A DNA stretch of 64,000 nt from JAGNZR01 sp051652785 (GTDB lineage: Bacteria > Fusobacteriota > Fusobacteriia > Fusobacteriales > Fusobacteriaceae), in the NCBI GenBank assembly GCA_051652785.1, contig JBOFUX010000051.1, forward strand, positions 84,229 through 148,228, in the 5' to 3' direction. The notes under the pieces were generated by a model, which did no database searches, was not told where the DNA came from, and worked only from the letters and a program-made list of their open reading frames with translations. The position numbers were made by a program, and so were the translations under genes. This document shows, in pieces, positions 25,482 through 34,583 of this stretch; within the stretch, counting starts at the first letter, position 1, and each line of letters starts with the position of its first letter.

Positions 25482-26786
25482 TTATCCTCCAATTATTTCT
25501 AATATAATTTCTTGTTCTTCTATTTTTTCTTTTGAATATTTTAAAGATAATCTTACTATTTCAACTATATTCTCTGTAAGATTTCCCTTATGATAAAAAT
25601 CTAATATATTATCACCTTTTTTTACATAAGTTCCTATTTTAGCATTCATTATTAATCCTACACTATGGTCTATTTTATCTTCTTTTGTGCTTCGTCCTGC
25701 TCCTAACATCATAGCTGCTTTTCCTATTTCATCCGTTGCTATATGAGAGATATACCCCTCTTCTGTTGCTAAATATGGAGTTACTTCTTTGGCTATTTCC
25801 AGCAATGAGTAATCACTACAAATTTTAGGATTTCCTCCACTTGCTTCTATAAATTTTTCAAGGTTTTCTAAAGCTCGCCCTGATGTGATAACTTTTTCAA
25901 CAATTATTATTCCTTCTTCTAAAGTTTTAACATCTCCTTTCATTTTTAAAGCTTGAGCAGATAATTTAACTATTAAATCTTTAAATTTTTTAGGTCCTCT
26001 TCCTTTTAAGGTTTCAATAGCTTCTATTACTTCTAAAGAGTTTCCCACTGCACAGCCCAAAGGTTCATCCATATTACTTAGCATACACACAATATTTCTA
26101 TTAAATAATTTTCCTAATTTGTACATAGTTTCAGCTAATTTTTTAGCTTCTTCAAATGTTTTCATAAAAGCTCCAGAACCAACCTTTACATCTAATATTA
26201 TAGCATCTGCATGTACTGCTAATTTTTTACTCATAATAGAACTTGCTATAAGGGGGATACTAGACACTGTCGCTGTTACATCTCTTAAAGAATATAATTT
26301 TTTATCCATAGGAACTATTTTTTCAGAATAACCCATTATGCCTATTCCTGTTTCATTCACTAATTTTATTAACCCCTCTCTTGTTTTAGAAAATTTAAAC
26401 CCTTTTATTGATTCAAATTTATCTATTGTCCCTCCAGTGTGTCCCAATCCTTTGCCAGATAATTTAGCTGTTCCCATTCCTAGTGCAGCCAGTACTGGAG
26501 CTAGAGCTATTGTAGTTTTATCTCCCACACCTCCTGTGGAATGTTTATCGACTAAAAATTTATGTGTACCTTTAAAATCTATCGTATCTCCCGAATTTAT
26601 CATCTCTTCTGTAAAAGCTTTTAACTCTCCATCATTCATCCCTTTAAAATATATTGCCATTAAAAATGCTGATATTTGATAATCAGGAATCTTTTCACTT
26701 AAATAATTTTTTAATAAAAATTTAATCTCTTCATTTGTTAAAATTTTTCCATCTCTTTTTTTTTCAATAATATCTACGGCTCGCAT
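25482..26786 (-). CDS. pdp: Pyrimidine-nucleoside phosphorylase
   Basis: 434 residues with the signature SGKGLGHTGGTIDKFESI (about residues 105-125) and VDKHSTGGVGDKTT. Its broad-specificity Pdp type is inferred from length and similarity to Gram-positive enzymes; a thymidine phosphorylase (DeoA) is the alternative. First gene of the nucleoside operon, transcribed away from a Crp/Fnr-type regulator. Confidence 0.93.
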   Translation of the reverse strand: MRAVDIIEKKRDGKILTNEEIKFLLKNYLSEKIPDYQISAFLMAIYFKGMNDGELKAFTEEMINSGDTIDFKGTHKFLVDKHSTGGVGDKTTIALAPVLAALGMGTAKLSGKGLGHTGGTIDKFESIKGFKFSKTREGLIKLVNETGIGIMGYSEKIVPMDKKLYSLRDVTATVSSIPLIASSIMSKKLAVHADAIILDVKVGSGAFMKTFEEAKKLAETMYKLGKLFNRNIVCMLSNMDEPLGCAVGNSLEVIEAIETLKGRGPKKFKDLIVKLSAQALKMKGDVKTLEEGIIIVEKVITSGRALENLEKFIEASGGNPKICSDYSLLEIAKEVTPYLATEEGYISHIATDEIGKAAMMLGAGRSTKEDKIDHSVGLIMNAKIGTYVKKGDNILDFYHKGNLTENIVEIVRLSLKYSKEKIEEQEIILEIIGG

Positions 26787-26821
26787 TTTTCCTCCTCAAA
26801 TGAAACTAAACTGCATATACT

Positions 26822-26850
26822 ATTATATACTAGATAGTTTTATATTTCTA
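26822..26850 (-). promoter_or_regulatory. Possible promoter of the nucleoside operon
   Basis: TATAAT (26822-26827) on the minus strand. The -35 region at 26845-26850 (TAGAAA) is poor, which would suit an activated promoter next to a Crp-like gene. Confidence 0.4.
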
Positions 26851-26911
26851 TTATAATAAATAAATTATAACTTGATATAATTTATTGTATTCCATACCCC
26901 AAAAATAAAAT

Positions 26912-26935
26912 AGGACAACTGTCCTTTATAGTTGT
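26912..26935. promoter_or_regulatory. Palindrome before the Crp/Fnr-type gene, possible operator
   Basis: AGGACA-AC-TGTCCT (26912-26925) is a perfect dyad. It overlaps a second one, ACAACT (26915-26920) with AGTTGT (26930-26935), followed by a T run. The first could be a regulator site; the second resembles a small terminator or attenuator on the plus strand. Confidence 0.45.
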
Positions 26936-26978
26936 TTTTTATTTTTTATATGATAAAATTATTAAGGAGGTGGTTTTT

Positions 26979-27626
26979 ATGAAAAATATTCAAGAATATA
27001 TTAAATTTTATAAATTAGAAAATATAATTACTATTGATATAATAGATAAAGTTTATCTTCAAATTTATAGTGAAGGAGCTTCTTTACTTAAAGCTCATAA
27101 TAAAGTCAAAAATATTTATTTTATTCTTAAAGGAAAGGTAGAAATTTCATATATCTTAGCAAACGGAAAAAAACTTTTTATAAATTTTTTGTATCCCCTT
27201 GAACTTTTTGGAGATATCGAATATATTAATAGAAATTCTGCTCTTTTTGATGTTTATGCCGCTGAAAAAACACTTGTATTAATTCTTCCAATTAAAATTG
27301 TAGACAAATATCTTTATAATAACCCTTTCTTTTTAAGGTTTATTTGTGAAGCGGGAAATAAAAAACTTTTAAAAACAAATAAAGCAATTTTGCTCAGAAA
27401 ATCTTTACCTTTAAAAAATTTTTTTTGTAACTATCTTATAAATAAAAATTTTTATATAACATTTAAAAAATTAAATGACTTAGCTGAAGAATTAAATGTA
27501 AGTTACAGAAATTTAACCAGAATAATAAAGGAACTAGTTTTAGAAGGAATTATAGAAAAAAATAGATATTACATTAAAGTTTTAAATAAAATAGATATTT
27601 TAAAACTTAGAGAAGATATTTTATAA
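26979..27626 (+). CDS. Crp/Fnr-family transcriptional regulator
   Basis: 215 residues from the ATG at 26979; a GTG three codons earlier falls inside the AAGGAGG ribosome site and is unlikely. The N-terminal half is a cyclic-nucleotide-binding-type beta roll (KVKNIYFILKGKVEISYIL, YPLELFGDIEYI); the C-terminal HTH is around LNDLAEELNVSYRNLTRIIK. There are no cysteines arranged as in FNR, so it is not an obvious Fe-S sensor. It is divergent from the nucleoside operon and convergent with a nucleoside-type lipoprotein gene, so control of nucleoside uptake and use is plausible but inferred. Confidence 0.88.
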   Translation: MKNIQEYIKFYKLENIITIDIIDKVYLQIYSEGASLLKAHNKVKNIYFILKGKVEISYILANGKKLFINFLYPLELFGDIEYINRNSALFDVYAAEKTLVLILPIKIVDKYLYNNPFFLRFICEAGNKKLLKTNKAILLRKSLPLKNFFCNYLINKNFYITFKKLNDLAEELNVSYRNLTRIIKELVLEGIIEKNRYYIKVLNKIDILKLREDIL

Positions 27627-27722
27627 TTTTAAAAATTAACTATATTTTTTAAACTATTTCATTAACTTATATTATTATTTTAAAGCTATTAAAATTTATA
27701 AATATTTATCTTTCTATACAAT

Positions 27723-27750
27723 AAAAGAGGTTGAAAATCCAACCTCTTTT
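27723..27750. terminator. Bidirectional terminator between regulator and BMP lipoprotein genes
   Basis: AAAAGAGGTTG (27723-27733) pairs perfectly with CAACCTCTTTT (27740-27750), loop 6 nt. It separates two convergent genes. Confidence 0.9.
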
Positions 27751-27772
27751 TAGTACTTTTTTATTAGTTTAA

Positions 27773-28762
27773 TTATTCAACTACAATTTCTCCAGAAGCA
27801 ATTTTCTTTTTAATTTCTTCTATTCTAGCTATATTTTCTGCTCCAATTATATCTTTAGTATTTCTGAAATCTGTAGTTCCTACACCATTTTCTTTTATTC
27901 CAAAGTTGTAAACTCCTGAAATGAAAGTTCCATCTATAACTGATTTTACAGTTTCAAGCACTGCTACATCTACGTTTTTAACCATTGATGTTAGTACAAC
28001 TCCCGGTGCAATATCGTCTTGATCAGAATCTACTCCTAATGCAAAAACTCCTGCTTCTCTTGCAGCATCAATAACACCTATTCCTGTAGCCCCTGCAGCA
28101 TGATACACAACATCTACACCTTGTTTTATTTGTGATATAGCTACTTCTTTCCCTTTTACCGGATCATTAAATGCATTAGAACCACCAACATATGAAGTTA
28201 CAACTTTTATGTCTGGTTTAACATACTTAGCACCTTGTGCATAACCGTTCTTAAATCGATCTATTAAAGGAACTTGCATCCCACCTACAAATCCAACTTC
28301 GTCAGTTTTTGTCATCATAGCAGCTAAAGCCCCAACTAAAAATGATCCTTCTTGTTCTTTAAATAATAAACTTCTTGTATTTTGCTCATTTACCACATCA
28401 TCAATAATTGCAAATTTTATATTTTTATAATCTTTTGCAACTTTTTCAGCAGCATCTCTCATTTGAAATCCAGTAGCTATTATCAATTCATATCCAGCGT
28501 CTGCATACTCTCTGAGAAACTGTTCATCTTCCGCTGATGAAGATGGCTCTACATATTTAAAGTCTATTCCTAACTCTTTTTTTGCATTCTCTAATCCTCT
28601 AAAAGCTGAATCGTTAAATGATTTATCCCCTAAACCGCCAGTAGACATCACTATTCCAACTTTTAAAGGATTTTTTGCCTGAACTTTTCCTTCTTTTACT
28701 CCACCACAAGCAACTAAAAAAAGAGATGTTAGAACTATTAAGCTTGAGAACAATTTTTTCAT
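27773..28762 (-). CDS. BMP-family nucleoside-binding lipoprotein
   Basis: 329 residues. The lipobox is LFLVACGG, so the mature protein is lipid-anchored. MSTGGLGDKSFNDSAFRGLE, GFQMRDAAEKVAKDY and GVDSDQDDIAPG are typical of BMP/PnrA proteins, which bind purine nucleosides for an ABC transporter. No permease or ATPase genes are adjacent; downstream comes a terminator. Its position 1 kb from the nucleoside phosphorylase operon agrees with a nucleoside substrate. Confidence 0.93.
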   Translation of the reverse strand: MKKLFSSLIVLTSLFLVACGGVKEGKVQAKNPLKVGIVMSTGGLGDKSFNDSAFRGLENAKKELGIDFKYVEPSSSAEDEQFLREYADAGYELIIATGFQMRDAAEKVAKDYKNIKFAIIDDVVNEQNTRSLLFKEQEGSFLVGALAAMMTKTDEVGFVGGMQVPLIDRFKNGYAQGAKYVKPDIKVVTSYVGGSNAFNDPVKGKEVAISQIKQGVDVVYHAAGATGIGVIDAAREAGVFALGVDSDQDDIAPGVVLTSMVKNVDVAVLETVKSVIDGTFISGVYNFGIKENGVGTTDFRNTKDIIGAENIARIEEIKKKIASGEIVVE

Positions 28763-28796
28763 TTTTTCCTCCTAGTATTATATAAAATTAATAATA

Positions 28797-28825
28797 TTTT
28801 AACATAACCATAAAATTTAAACAAT
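28797..28825 (-). promoter_or_regulatory. Sigma-70 promoter of the BMP lipoprotein gene
   Basis: TTGTTT (28820-28825) and TAAAAT (28797-28802) on the minus strand, 17-nt spacer, about 30 nt before the start codon. Confidence 0.62.
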
Positions 28826-28879
28826 ACTTTTATAGAGAAAAAATTCCATTATTGAATTGCAATTTTAAACTCCATTTTC

Positions 28880-29086
28880 TTATATTATTGATATAACTCT
28901 AAATTCCTCTTCTAACAATACTTTTACCATTTCATTTTCATCAAACTCATCATTACTTATTATCGTTATTTTTCCTATTTCTACATTTACAACTCTATCA
29001 ATCCCTTTTATTTCTGATAAAATTTCTTTTATAAAAGCAATACATTTTATACAACTCATACCTTCAATTTTAAGTATTTTTTCCAT
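28880..29086 (-). CDS. Heavy-metal-associated (HMA) domain protein, CopZ-like
   Basis: 68 residues, a single HMA domain. The metal-binding motif is GMSCIKC (CxxC) and the fold pattern runs KILKIEGM...VVNVEIGKITI. Such proteins carry Cu(I) in the cytoplasm. No copper ATPase is nearby; it lies 33 bp after disA at the end of the long operon, so the metal and partner are unknown. Confidence 0.85.
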   Translation of the reverse strand: MEKILKIEGMSCIKCIAFIKEILSEIKGIDRVVNVEIGKITIISNDEFDENEMVKVLLEEEFRVISII

Positions 29087-29119
29087 AGTTCCTCCATATT
29101 TTTACTAGCTTTTTTCTCA

Positions 29120-30196
29120 TTAATTATCCTCTTTAAAACTTTTATTTCCTAATTCTATTATAACTTTTTTTAAACCACTTTGAATTGCTTTAATTTTAAA
29201 TTTACTTATTCCCTTTATTTCTGCTAATTCTTCAACTGTTGCCTCTTGTAACTCCGTTAAATTATCATAAGTACTTATTATTTTATCTATATCTTTTTTA
29301 GTTAATTTATTTATTTTATTTAAAACTCTATATCCTTTCGATACAACTTTATTGTCTAAATTACTATAAGTTTTTCCATAACCTAAAATTTGTGAAAATC
29401 TCTCTAATTCTAATAGCTCTTTATCTGTAAGTTTTTCTAATTCATTATTAATACTTGTCAAAGTAAAATCTTTTTTCTCATTTATATTATAATCTTTTAT
29501 AAAATCCGTTTTTTCTTCTTTAACATTTAAAAAAAGTTCATGCATTTGTAAACTCATAAGTCTTCCATCTGTCCCTAACTCTGTTACATATTCTTGCAAT
29601 TCTTTTTTTATTCTATAGACCATCTCAAATCTTTGTAACACAAATGAGATCTCATGTATTGTCACTAAATCATCTAGCTCTAGTATTGTCAAATTTGCTA
29701 AACTATTATCGAGAACGTGCCTATACTTTTCCAAAGTTTTTAACGCCTGAGTTGCTTGCTCAATAACAACAGAAATATTTTTTAGTCTATATTTATTTTC
29801 ACCTTTATATAAAATCACTGATTTTTTTCTTTCAGAAATAGCTATTACTAATTTGTTAGTTTGAAGAGCCATTCTTTGAGCGGTTCTATGTCTTGTCCCA
29901 CTTTCTGTTGTAGCAAAAGATCTATCAGGATGTAGGTGTACATTAGCATAATATATTCGTTCTATATTTTCATCTATAACTATTGCTCCATCCATTTTTG
30001 CCAATTCAAAAATTTTTTCAGAGGTATATTTACAATCTATTAAAAATCCACCATCTAACATTTTTTTTATTTCTTCATTAAAACCAACAACAATAAGCCC
30101 ACCTCTTCCACCTTCTAGTATATTAAAAATACCTTCTCTAAGTATTGTGCCTGGAGTAACTTGAGAAATAAGTTCTAATAAATTATCCCTATCCAT
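29120..30196 (-). CDS. disA: Diadenylate cyclase DisA
   Basis: 358 residues. The N-terminal DAC domain has the catalytic motifs MDGAIVID (DGA) and SGTRHRTAQRMA (RHR); the C-terminus has helix-hairpin-helix DNA-binding sequence (ATVEELAEIKGISKFKIKAIQ). It makes cyclic di-AMP and scans DNA for branched structures. Adjacent radA, 3 bp upstream, is its usual neighbour and encodes a DNA-repair partner. Confidence 0.97.
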   Translation of the reverse strand: MDRDNLLELISQVTPGTILREGIFNILEGGRGGLIVVGFNEEIKKMLDGGFLIDCKYTSEKIFELAKMDGAIVIDENIERIYYANVHLHPDRSFATTESGTRHRTAQRMALQTNKLVIAISERKKSVILYKGENKYRLKNISVVIEQATQALKTLEKYRHVLDNSLANLTILELDDLVTIHEISFVLQRFEMVYRIKKELQEYVTELGTDGRLMSLQMHELFLNVKEEKTDFIKDYNINEKKDFTLTSINNELEKLTDKELLELERFSQILGYGKTYSNLDNKVVSKGYRVLNKINKLTKKDIDKIISTYDNLTELQEATVEELAEIKGISKFKIKAIQSGLKKVIIELGNKSFKEDN

Positions 30197-30199
30197 TTT

Positions 30200-31570
30200 C
30201 TACACCATCCTTTCTATAACTTCATCTAAATTTTTTAAATATATTAGTTTAAGATTATATTTATTTTTTTCTATCTCTTTTTTATTAGAAAGAGGAACGT
30301 AAACTCCTTTAAAACCAAGTTTTTCTAGTTCCCTTAATCTTCTATCAATAAAAAATACTTTTCTTACTTCTCCACGTAGTCCAAGCTCTCCAATTGCTGC
30401 TATTTTTTGACTAATAGGTATTCCTCTATAAATAGAAATTAAAGATATTAAAACACCTAAATCTGCAGCAGGATCTTTCATTACTATTCCACCTGGTATA
30501 TTTATAAAAATATCTTTACTTCCTAAAGACATTCCCATTCTTTTTTCTCCAATTGCTATTAAAATTTGAATTCTATTTCTATCAAAACCTTGAACTACTC
30601 TTTTGGGAATTCCAATAGTCATATCTGTTAAAAGAGCTTGAACCTCTAATAAAAAAACTTTTGTTCCTTCTAATATAGGAACTACCATACTACCTATATT
30701 TTTTTCTTCTCTTTCACTTAAAAAAAATTCAGAAGAATTTTTTACTTCTTTCATCCCTGTTTCTTCCATACTAAATACGGCTAGTTCATTAGTTGAACCA
30801 AATCTATTTTTACTACTTCTTAGTATTCTATAAAAAAGACCTTCTTCCCCTTCAAAACTAAAAACAGCATCTACAATATGCTCTAAAAGTTTAGGCCCAG
30901 CTAATTTTCCATCCTTTGTTATATGTCCTACTATAAAAAATGATATATTTAAAGTTTTAGCCAATTCAACTATTCTAAGAGCACATTCTCTAACTTGTGT
31001 CGGATTTCCTGCCATAGAATCGTAGCTTGCATTATATATTGTCTGAATAGAATCTATAACTACAACTTTTGGTTTTTTGGCTACTATATATTCGTATATA
31101 ACCTGCATCTCTGTTTCAGACATTAAAAATAAATTTTTATTTCCTACTCCTAATCTTTCACCTCTATTTTTTATTTGCATAGGAGATTCTTCTCCAGAAA
31201 TATATAAAACATCACCATATTTTGTATATTCATTTACTAGTTGCAATAAAAGAGTTGATTTTCCTATTCCAGGATTTCCTGTTATTAAAACAACCTCTCC
31301 TATAACTAAACCACCACCTAATAATCTATCAAACTCAGAAATATTGCTCTTATATCTAAAATTTTCATCTACCACAACATCATTAAAACTAAAAACTTTT
31401 TTAGTAGTTTCTACTAAAGATGTCATATTTTTACTAATATTATTTCCTATTTTCACTTCTATCTCTTCTTGAAATGTTCCCCATTCATCACATTCTGGAC
31501 ATTTTCCTACCCATTTTGAAGTTTTATATCCACACCCTTCACATATATATAAATTTTTAGCTTTTGCCAT
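30200..31570 (-). CDS. radA: DNA repair protein RadA (Sms)
   Basis: 456 residues. A zinc finger at the start (CEGCGYKTSKWVGKCPEC), the Walker A GNPGIGKSTLLLQL, the RadA-specific KNRFG motif (SSKNRFGSTNEL), and a Lon-like C-terminal domain. It is a RecA-like helicase that drives branch migration in recombination. Confidence 0.97.
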   Translation of the reverse strand: MAKAKNLYICEGCGYKTSKWVGKCPECDEWGTFQEEIEVKIGNNISKNMTSLVETTKKVFSFNDVVVDENFRYKSNISEFDRLLGGGLVIGEVVLITGNPGIGKSTLLLQLVNEYTKYGDVLYISGEESPMQIKNRGERLGVGNKNLFLMSETEMQVIYEYIVAKKPKVVVIDSIQTIYNASYDSMAGNPTQVRECALRIVELAKTLNISFFIVGHITKDGKLAGPKLLEHIVDAVFSFEGEEGLFYRILRSSKNRFGSTNELAVFSMEETGMKEVKNSSEFFLSEREEKNIGSMVVPILEGTKVFLLEVQALLTDMTIGIPKRVVQGFDRNRIQILIAIGEKRMGMSLGSKDIFINIPGGIVMKDPAADLGVLISLISIYRGIPISQKIAAIGELGLRGEVRKVFFIDRRLRELEKLGFKGVYVPLSNKKEIEKNKYNLKLIYLKNLDEVIERMV

Positions 31571-31584
31571 TTTTCTCCTATTTT

Positions 31585-32070
31585 TTATTTAAAAGCTATT
31601 TTTTTTCTTACTTTTTGCTCCACAAATTCATCTAAATAAAGACTTAGTTTTCCACCATTTAATGCGATTTCTCTAACAACTGTTGAACTCAAATACATAT
31701 ACTTTTTAGAAGCGGGGATAAATATTGTCTCTATCTCTTCCGCTGAAATTTCATTGTTAGCAAATGACATGGTTAATTCATATTCATAATCTGAAATAGA
31801 CCTCAATCCTCTTATTATCAAAGTAGATTTATTTTTATAAAGAAAATCTACAAGTAAACCCTCATAACTTTTAACTTCTATATTATCTATATTTTTAAAA
31901 ATTTCTTTTACCATTTCTTCTCTTTCCTTTAAATTAAAGAGATATTTTTTATTAGTATTATTTAGCACCACAACTATAAGTTTTTCTACCAGTTTAGCTG
32001 CTCTTAAAATTATTTCGCTATGTCCTTTAGTTATTGGGTCAAAACTTCCAGAATAAACTCCGTTTTTCAT
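31585..32070 (-). CDS. coaD: Phosphopantetheine adenylyltransferase
   Basis: 161 residues from the ATG at 32068-32070 (AAGGAAG upstream); a GTG three codons earlier is unlikely. It has the T/HxGH motif in GSFDPITKGHSEI and the SSTVVREIA motif. It transfers AMP to 4'-phosphopantetheine, the penultimate step of CoA synthesis. Confidence 0.96.
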   Translation of the reverse strand: MKNGVYSGSFDPITKGHSEIILRAAKLVEKLIVVVLNNTNKKYLFNLKEREEMVKEIFKNIDNIEVKSYEGLLVDFLYKNKSTLIIRGLRSISDYEYELTMSFANNEISAEEIETIFIPASKKYMYLSSTVVREIALNGGKLSLYLDEFVEQKVRKKIAFK

Positions 32071-32088
32071 TTTATACACTTCCTTACT

Positions 32089-33552
32089 CTATTTTATAAG
32101 AATAATCTCATACCATTTATCTAAATATATCTCTTGAAATTTTAATAGTTCTAATTTTTTTCCATATTTTTCAATATAAGCAGTAATAAATTCTATGTAT
32201 TCACTTTTAATTTTTTTATAAAGATCATCACTTACTGTAAGTCTTATTTTAGAAAAGTCTCTATCCTTACAGGTCTCTCGTAGCTCCTTTAAAATATCTT
32301 CTATAAAAGCTTCTTTTGATTTTATTTTTCCTTTTCCCTTGCACATTGGGCACTCTTCAAAAAAATAATGGCTAAGAGGATTTCCAACTCTTTTTCTTGT
32401 CATCTCTATTAAACTTAAATCTGTAAAATGTACTATACTATTTTTTATTCTATCATTTTTTAAATTATTTTCTAATTCTTCTAATAAAAGTTCTTTATTT
32501 TTTTCATTTTTCATATCTATAAAATCTATTATTATAATTCCGCCTAAATTTCTAAGCATAAGTTGTCTTGGAATCTCTTTAGCTGCCTCAATATTTGTCA
32601 TATATATTGTTTCTTCTAATCCAAATTCCCCTATATTTTTACCTGTATTCACATCTATACTAATTAAAGCCTCTGTTGTTTGAATAACGAGATAGCCACC
32701 ACACTTTAACCATACAATTTTCTCTAGTGAACTTTCTATAACTGGCGTTATATTATAGACGCTAAATATATCTTGCTCATCATCATATAATTTTACTCTC
32801 TTTGTATTATTGCCATCTCCAAAAGTATTAATATAGCTTATAATTTCCCAGTAGCTTTCTTCATCATTAATAATAAACTCATCTATCTCACTACTAAATA
32901 TATCTCTTGAAATTTTTCTTAATAAATCATTCTCTTTATAAACTATCGTTCCCACTTTGGAATTATTTTTTTTCTTTAATATATTTTTCCATTTATTTAA
33001 AAGGTAAGCCATTTCTCTTTCAAAATGAAAAACTGATTTTCCGATAGCTTGAGTTCTTAATATAATTCCTACTCCATTTGGTTTTATTTCTTTTATTATT
33101 TCTTCTAATCTTTTTTTTTCTTCTATATCTTTTATTTTTTTAGAAATAGCAATATGATCATTATTTGGAAGTAACACCATATATTTTCCTGGAAGAGTGT
33201 AATTTGTTGTAAGCCTTACGCCTTTACTTCCATTAGGTTCAGTTATAGCCTGAACCATAATCTCATCTCCAACTTTTAAAAACTCTCCTAACTCTCTATC
33301 TACTTTTCCTTCAGGATATTTTTTTTCAAATTCCCTTAAATTATCTATATACAAAAAACCATTTTTTTCTAACCCTATGTTAATAAAAGAAGAGTCCATT
33401 CCTTGAATTACATTGGCTACTTTTCCAAAATATATATTTCCATTGTTATCTCCCTCTCCTTCTCTTTCAATAAAAATTTCCATAACTCTATTGTTTTCTA
33501 TAATAGCTGCTCTGTATCCAAAAATATCTTTATTTATTATGATTTTTTTCAT
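32089..33552 (-). CDS. rng: Ribonuclease G/E family endoribonuclease
   Basis: 487 residues, RNase G size without the long RNase E scaffold tail. An S1 domain (GNIYFGKVANVIQGMDSSFI) precedes the catalytic core with ISIDVNTGKN and the IIIDFIDM metal-site region. The zinc-link CPMCKGKGK (CxxCxGxG) holds the dimer. It cuts single-stranded A/U-rich RNA and would be a candidate to act on sRNA-mRNA pairs. The start overlaps the end of the radical-SAM gene by 4 bp. Confidence 0.9.
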   Translation of the reverse strand: MKKIIINKDIFGYRAAIIENNRVMEIFIEREGEGDNNGNIYFGKVANVIQGMDSSFINIGLEKNGFLYIDNLREFEKKYPEGKVDRELGEFLKVGDEIMVQAITEPNGSKGVRLTTNYTLPGKYMVLLPNNDHIAISKKIKDIEEKKRLEEIIKEIKPNGVGIILRTQAIGKSVFHFEREMAYLLNKWKNILKKKNNSKVGTIVYKENDLLRKISRDIFSSEIDEFIINDEESYWEIISYINTFGDGNNTKRVKLYDDEQDIFSVYNITPVIESSLEKIVWLKCGGYLVIQTTEALISIDVNTGKNIGEFGLEETIYMTNIEAAKEIPRQLMLRNLGGIIIIDFIDMKNEKNKELLLEELENNLKNDRIKNSIVHFTDLSLIEMTRKRVGNPLSHYFFEECPMCKGKGKIKSKEAFIEDILKELRETCKDRDFSKIRLTVSDDLYKKIKSEYIEFITAYIEKYGKKLELLKFQEIYLDKWYEIILIK

Positions 33553-34583
33553 ATTGAAATCCTTTTTAAAATATTTTTTCTACTATATTTTTTTTCATTT
33601 ATTAATATTTCATTTAAGCTTAGTTCTTTATTTATTTTAACAAATAAATTATTTTTTAGACTTTTTTTATTTATACCATTAATTCCAATTATTTTTGATA
33701 TATTTTTTTCATTTGAATAAATACAAATTTTTTCTCCAAATTTTTCTTCCATTATTAGTAGTTTTATAAAATCTAAATAAATTTCACCTTCAATAAGTTC
33801 TCTAAATGCTGGATGAAATGGACCGGCTACAATTACACCATCTTTTCTCAAATCTTCTGAAGGTTGAAGACCAACTCTTATTATTTTTATATTGTTTAGT
33901 TCTAATAAAGAATAAACTTTTTTTCCGACTGTTACTGCTTCTTCCAATGAATAAGGTTTATAAATTCCTTCATTATACATTTTCTCCATTTTAGTTCCTG
34001 CTAAAACTAAAGTTGGATAAATTCTAACCATAGTTGGTTTTAATTTTATAGTTTTTTTAGCTGTTTCAATATCAAGCTTTTCTGTTGCTCCAGGAAGCCC
34101 TAACATAAGCTGAATTCCAACAGCTATATTATATTTTTTTATAAGCTCGACTGCTTTTTCCACTGTTTCTATAGGATAATTTCTTTCTGTTAAATCTAAA
34201 ACTTTCTGGTTTAATGACTGGACTCCTAACTCTATCACTGTTACTCCAAAATTTTTCAACTGTTCTAATATTTTATTATCTATACAATCCGGTCTTGTTG
34301 ACAGTCTTATTCCAGCTATTAATCCTTTTTCAATAAATGGTTTTACAACTTCTAAATATTCTTTTTGTAAATTAAATGAAATCCCTGTAAAAGTTCCGCC
34401 AAAAAAAGCTACTTCTATAGTTGATTGTTTTGGCAGATATTCTAAATGTTCTTCTATTATTTTTTTTACCTCGATAGGTTTTATGTCAGTTTCTATTCCA
34501 TTTATTTTTTCTTGATTACAAAAAACACAAGAATTTGGGCAACCAACATGATTTATAAAAATAGGAATATTATAGTGTTTCAT
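33549..34583 (-). CDS. Elp3-like radical SAM protein of unknown substrate
   Basis: 344 residues. The cluster motif CxxxCxxC is in HVGCPNSCVFCNQEKING, followed by EVAFFGGTFTGI and GIRLSTRPDCID. This arrangement is common in bacteria next to rnc. There is no Elp3 acetyltransferase domain of full length, so it is a shorter relative. The reaction is unknown; tRNA-related chemistry is a guess from distant similarity. It overlaps rnc by 14 bp and rng by 4 bp. Confidence 0.85.
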   Translation of the reverse strand: MKHYNIPIFINHVGCPNSCVFCNQEKINGIETDIKPIEVKKIIEEHLEYLPKQSTIEVAFFGGTFTGISFNLQKEYLEVVKPFIEKGLIAGIRLSTRPDCIDNKILEQLKNFGVTVIELGVQSLNQKVLDLTERNYPIETVEKAVELIKKYNIAVGIQLMLGLPGATEKLDIETAKKTIKLKPTMVRIYPTLVLAGTKMEKMYNEGIYKPYSLEEAVTVGKKVYSLLELNNIKIIRVGLQPSEDLRKDGVIVAGPFHPAFRELIEGEIYLDFIKLLIMEEKFGEKICIYSNEKNISKIIGINGINKKSLKNNLFVKINKELSLNEILINEKKYSRKNILKRISI

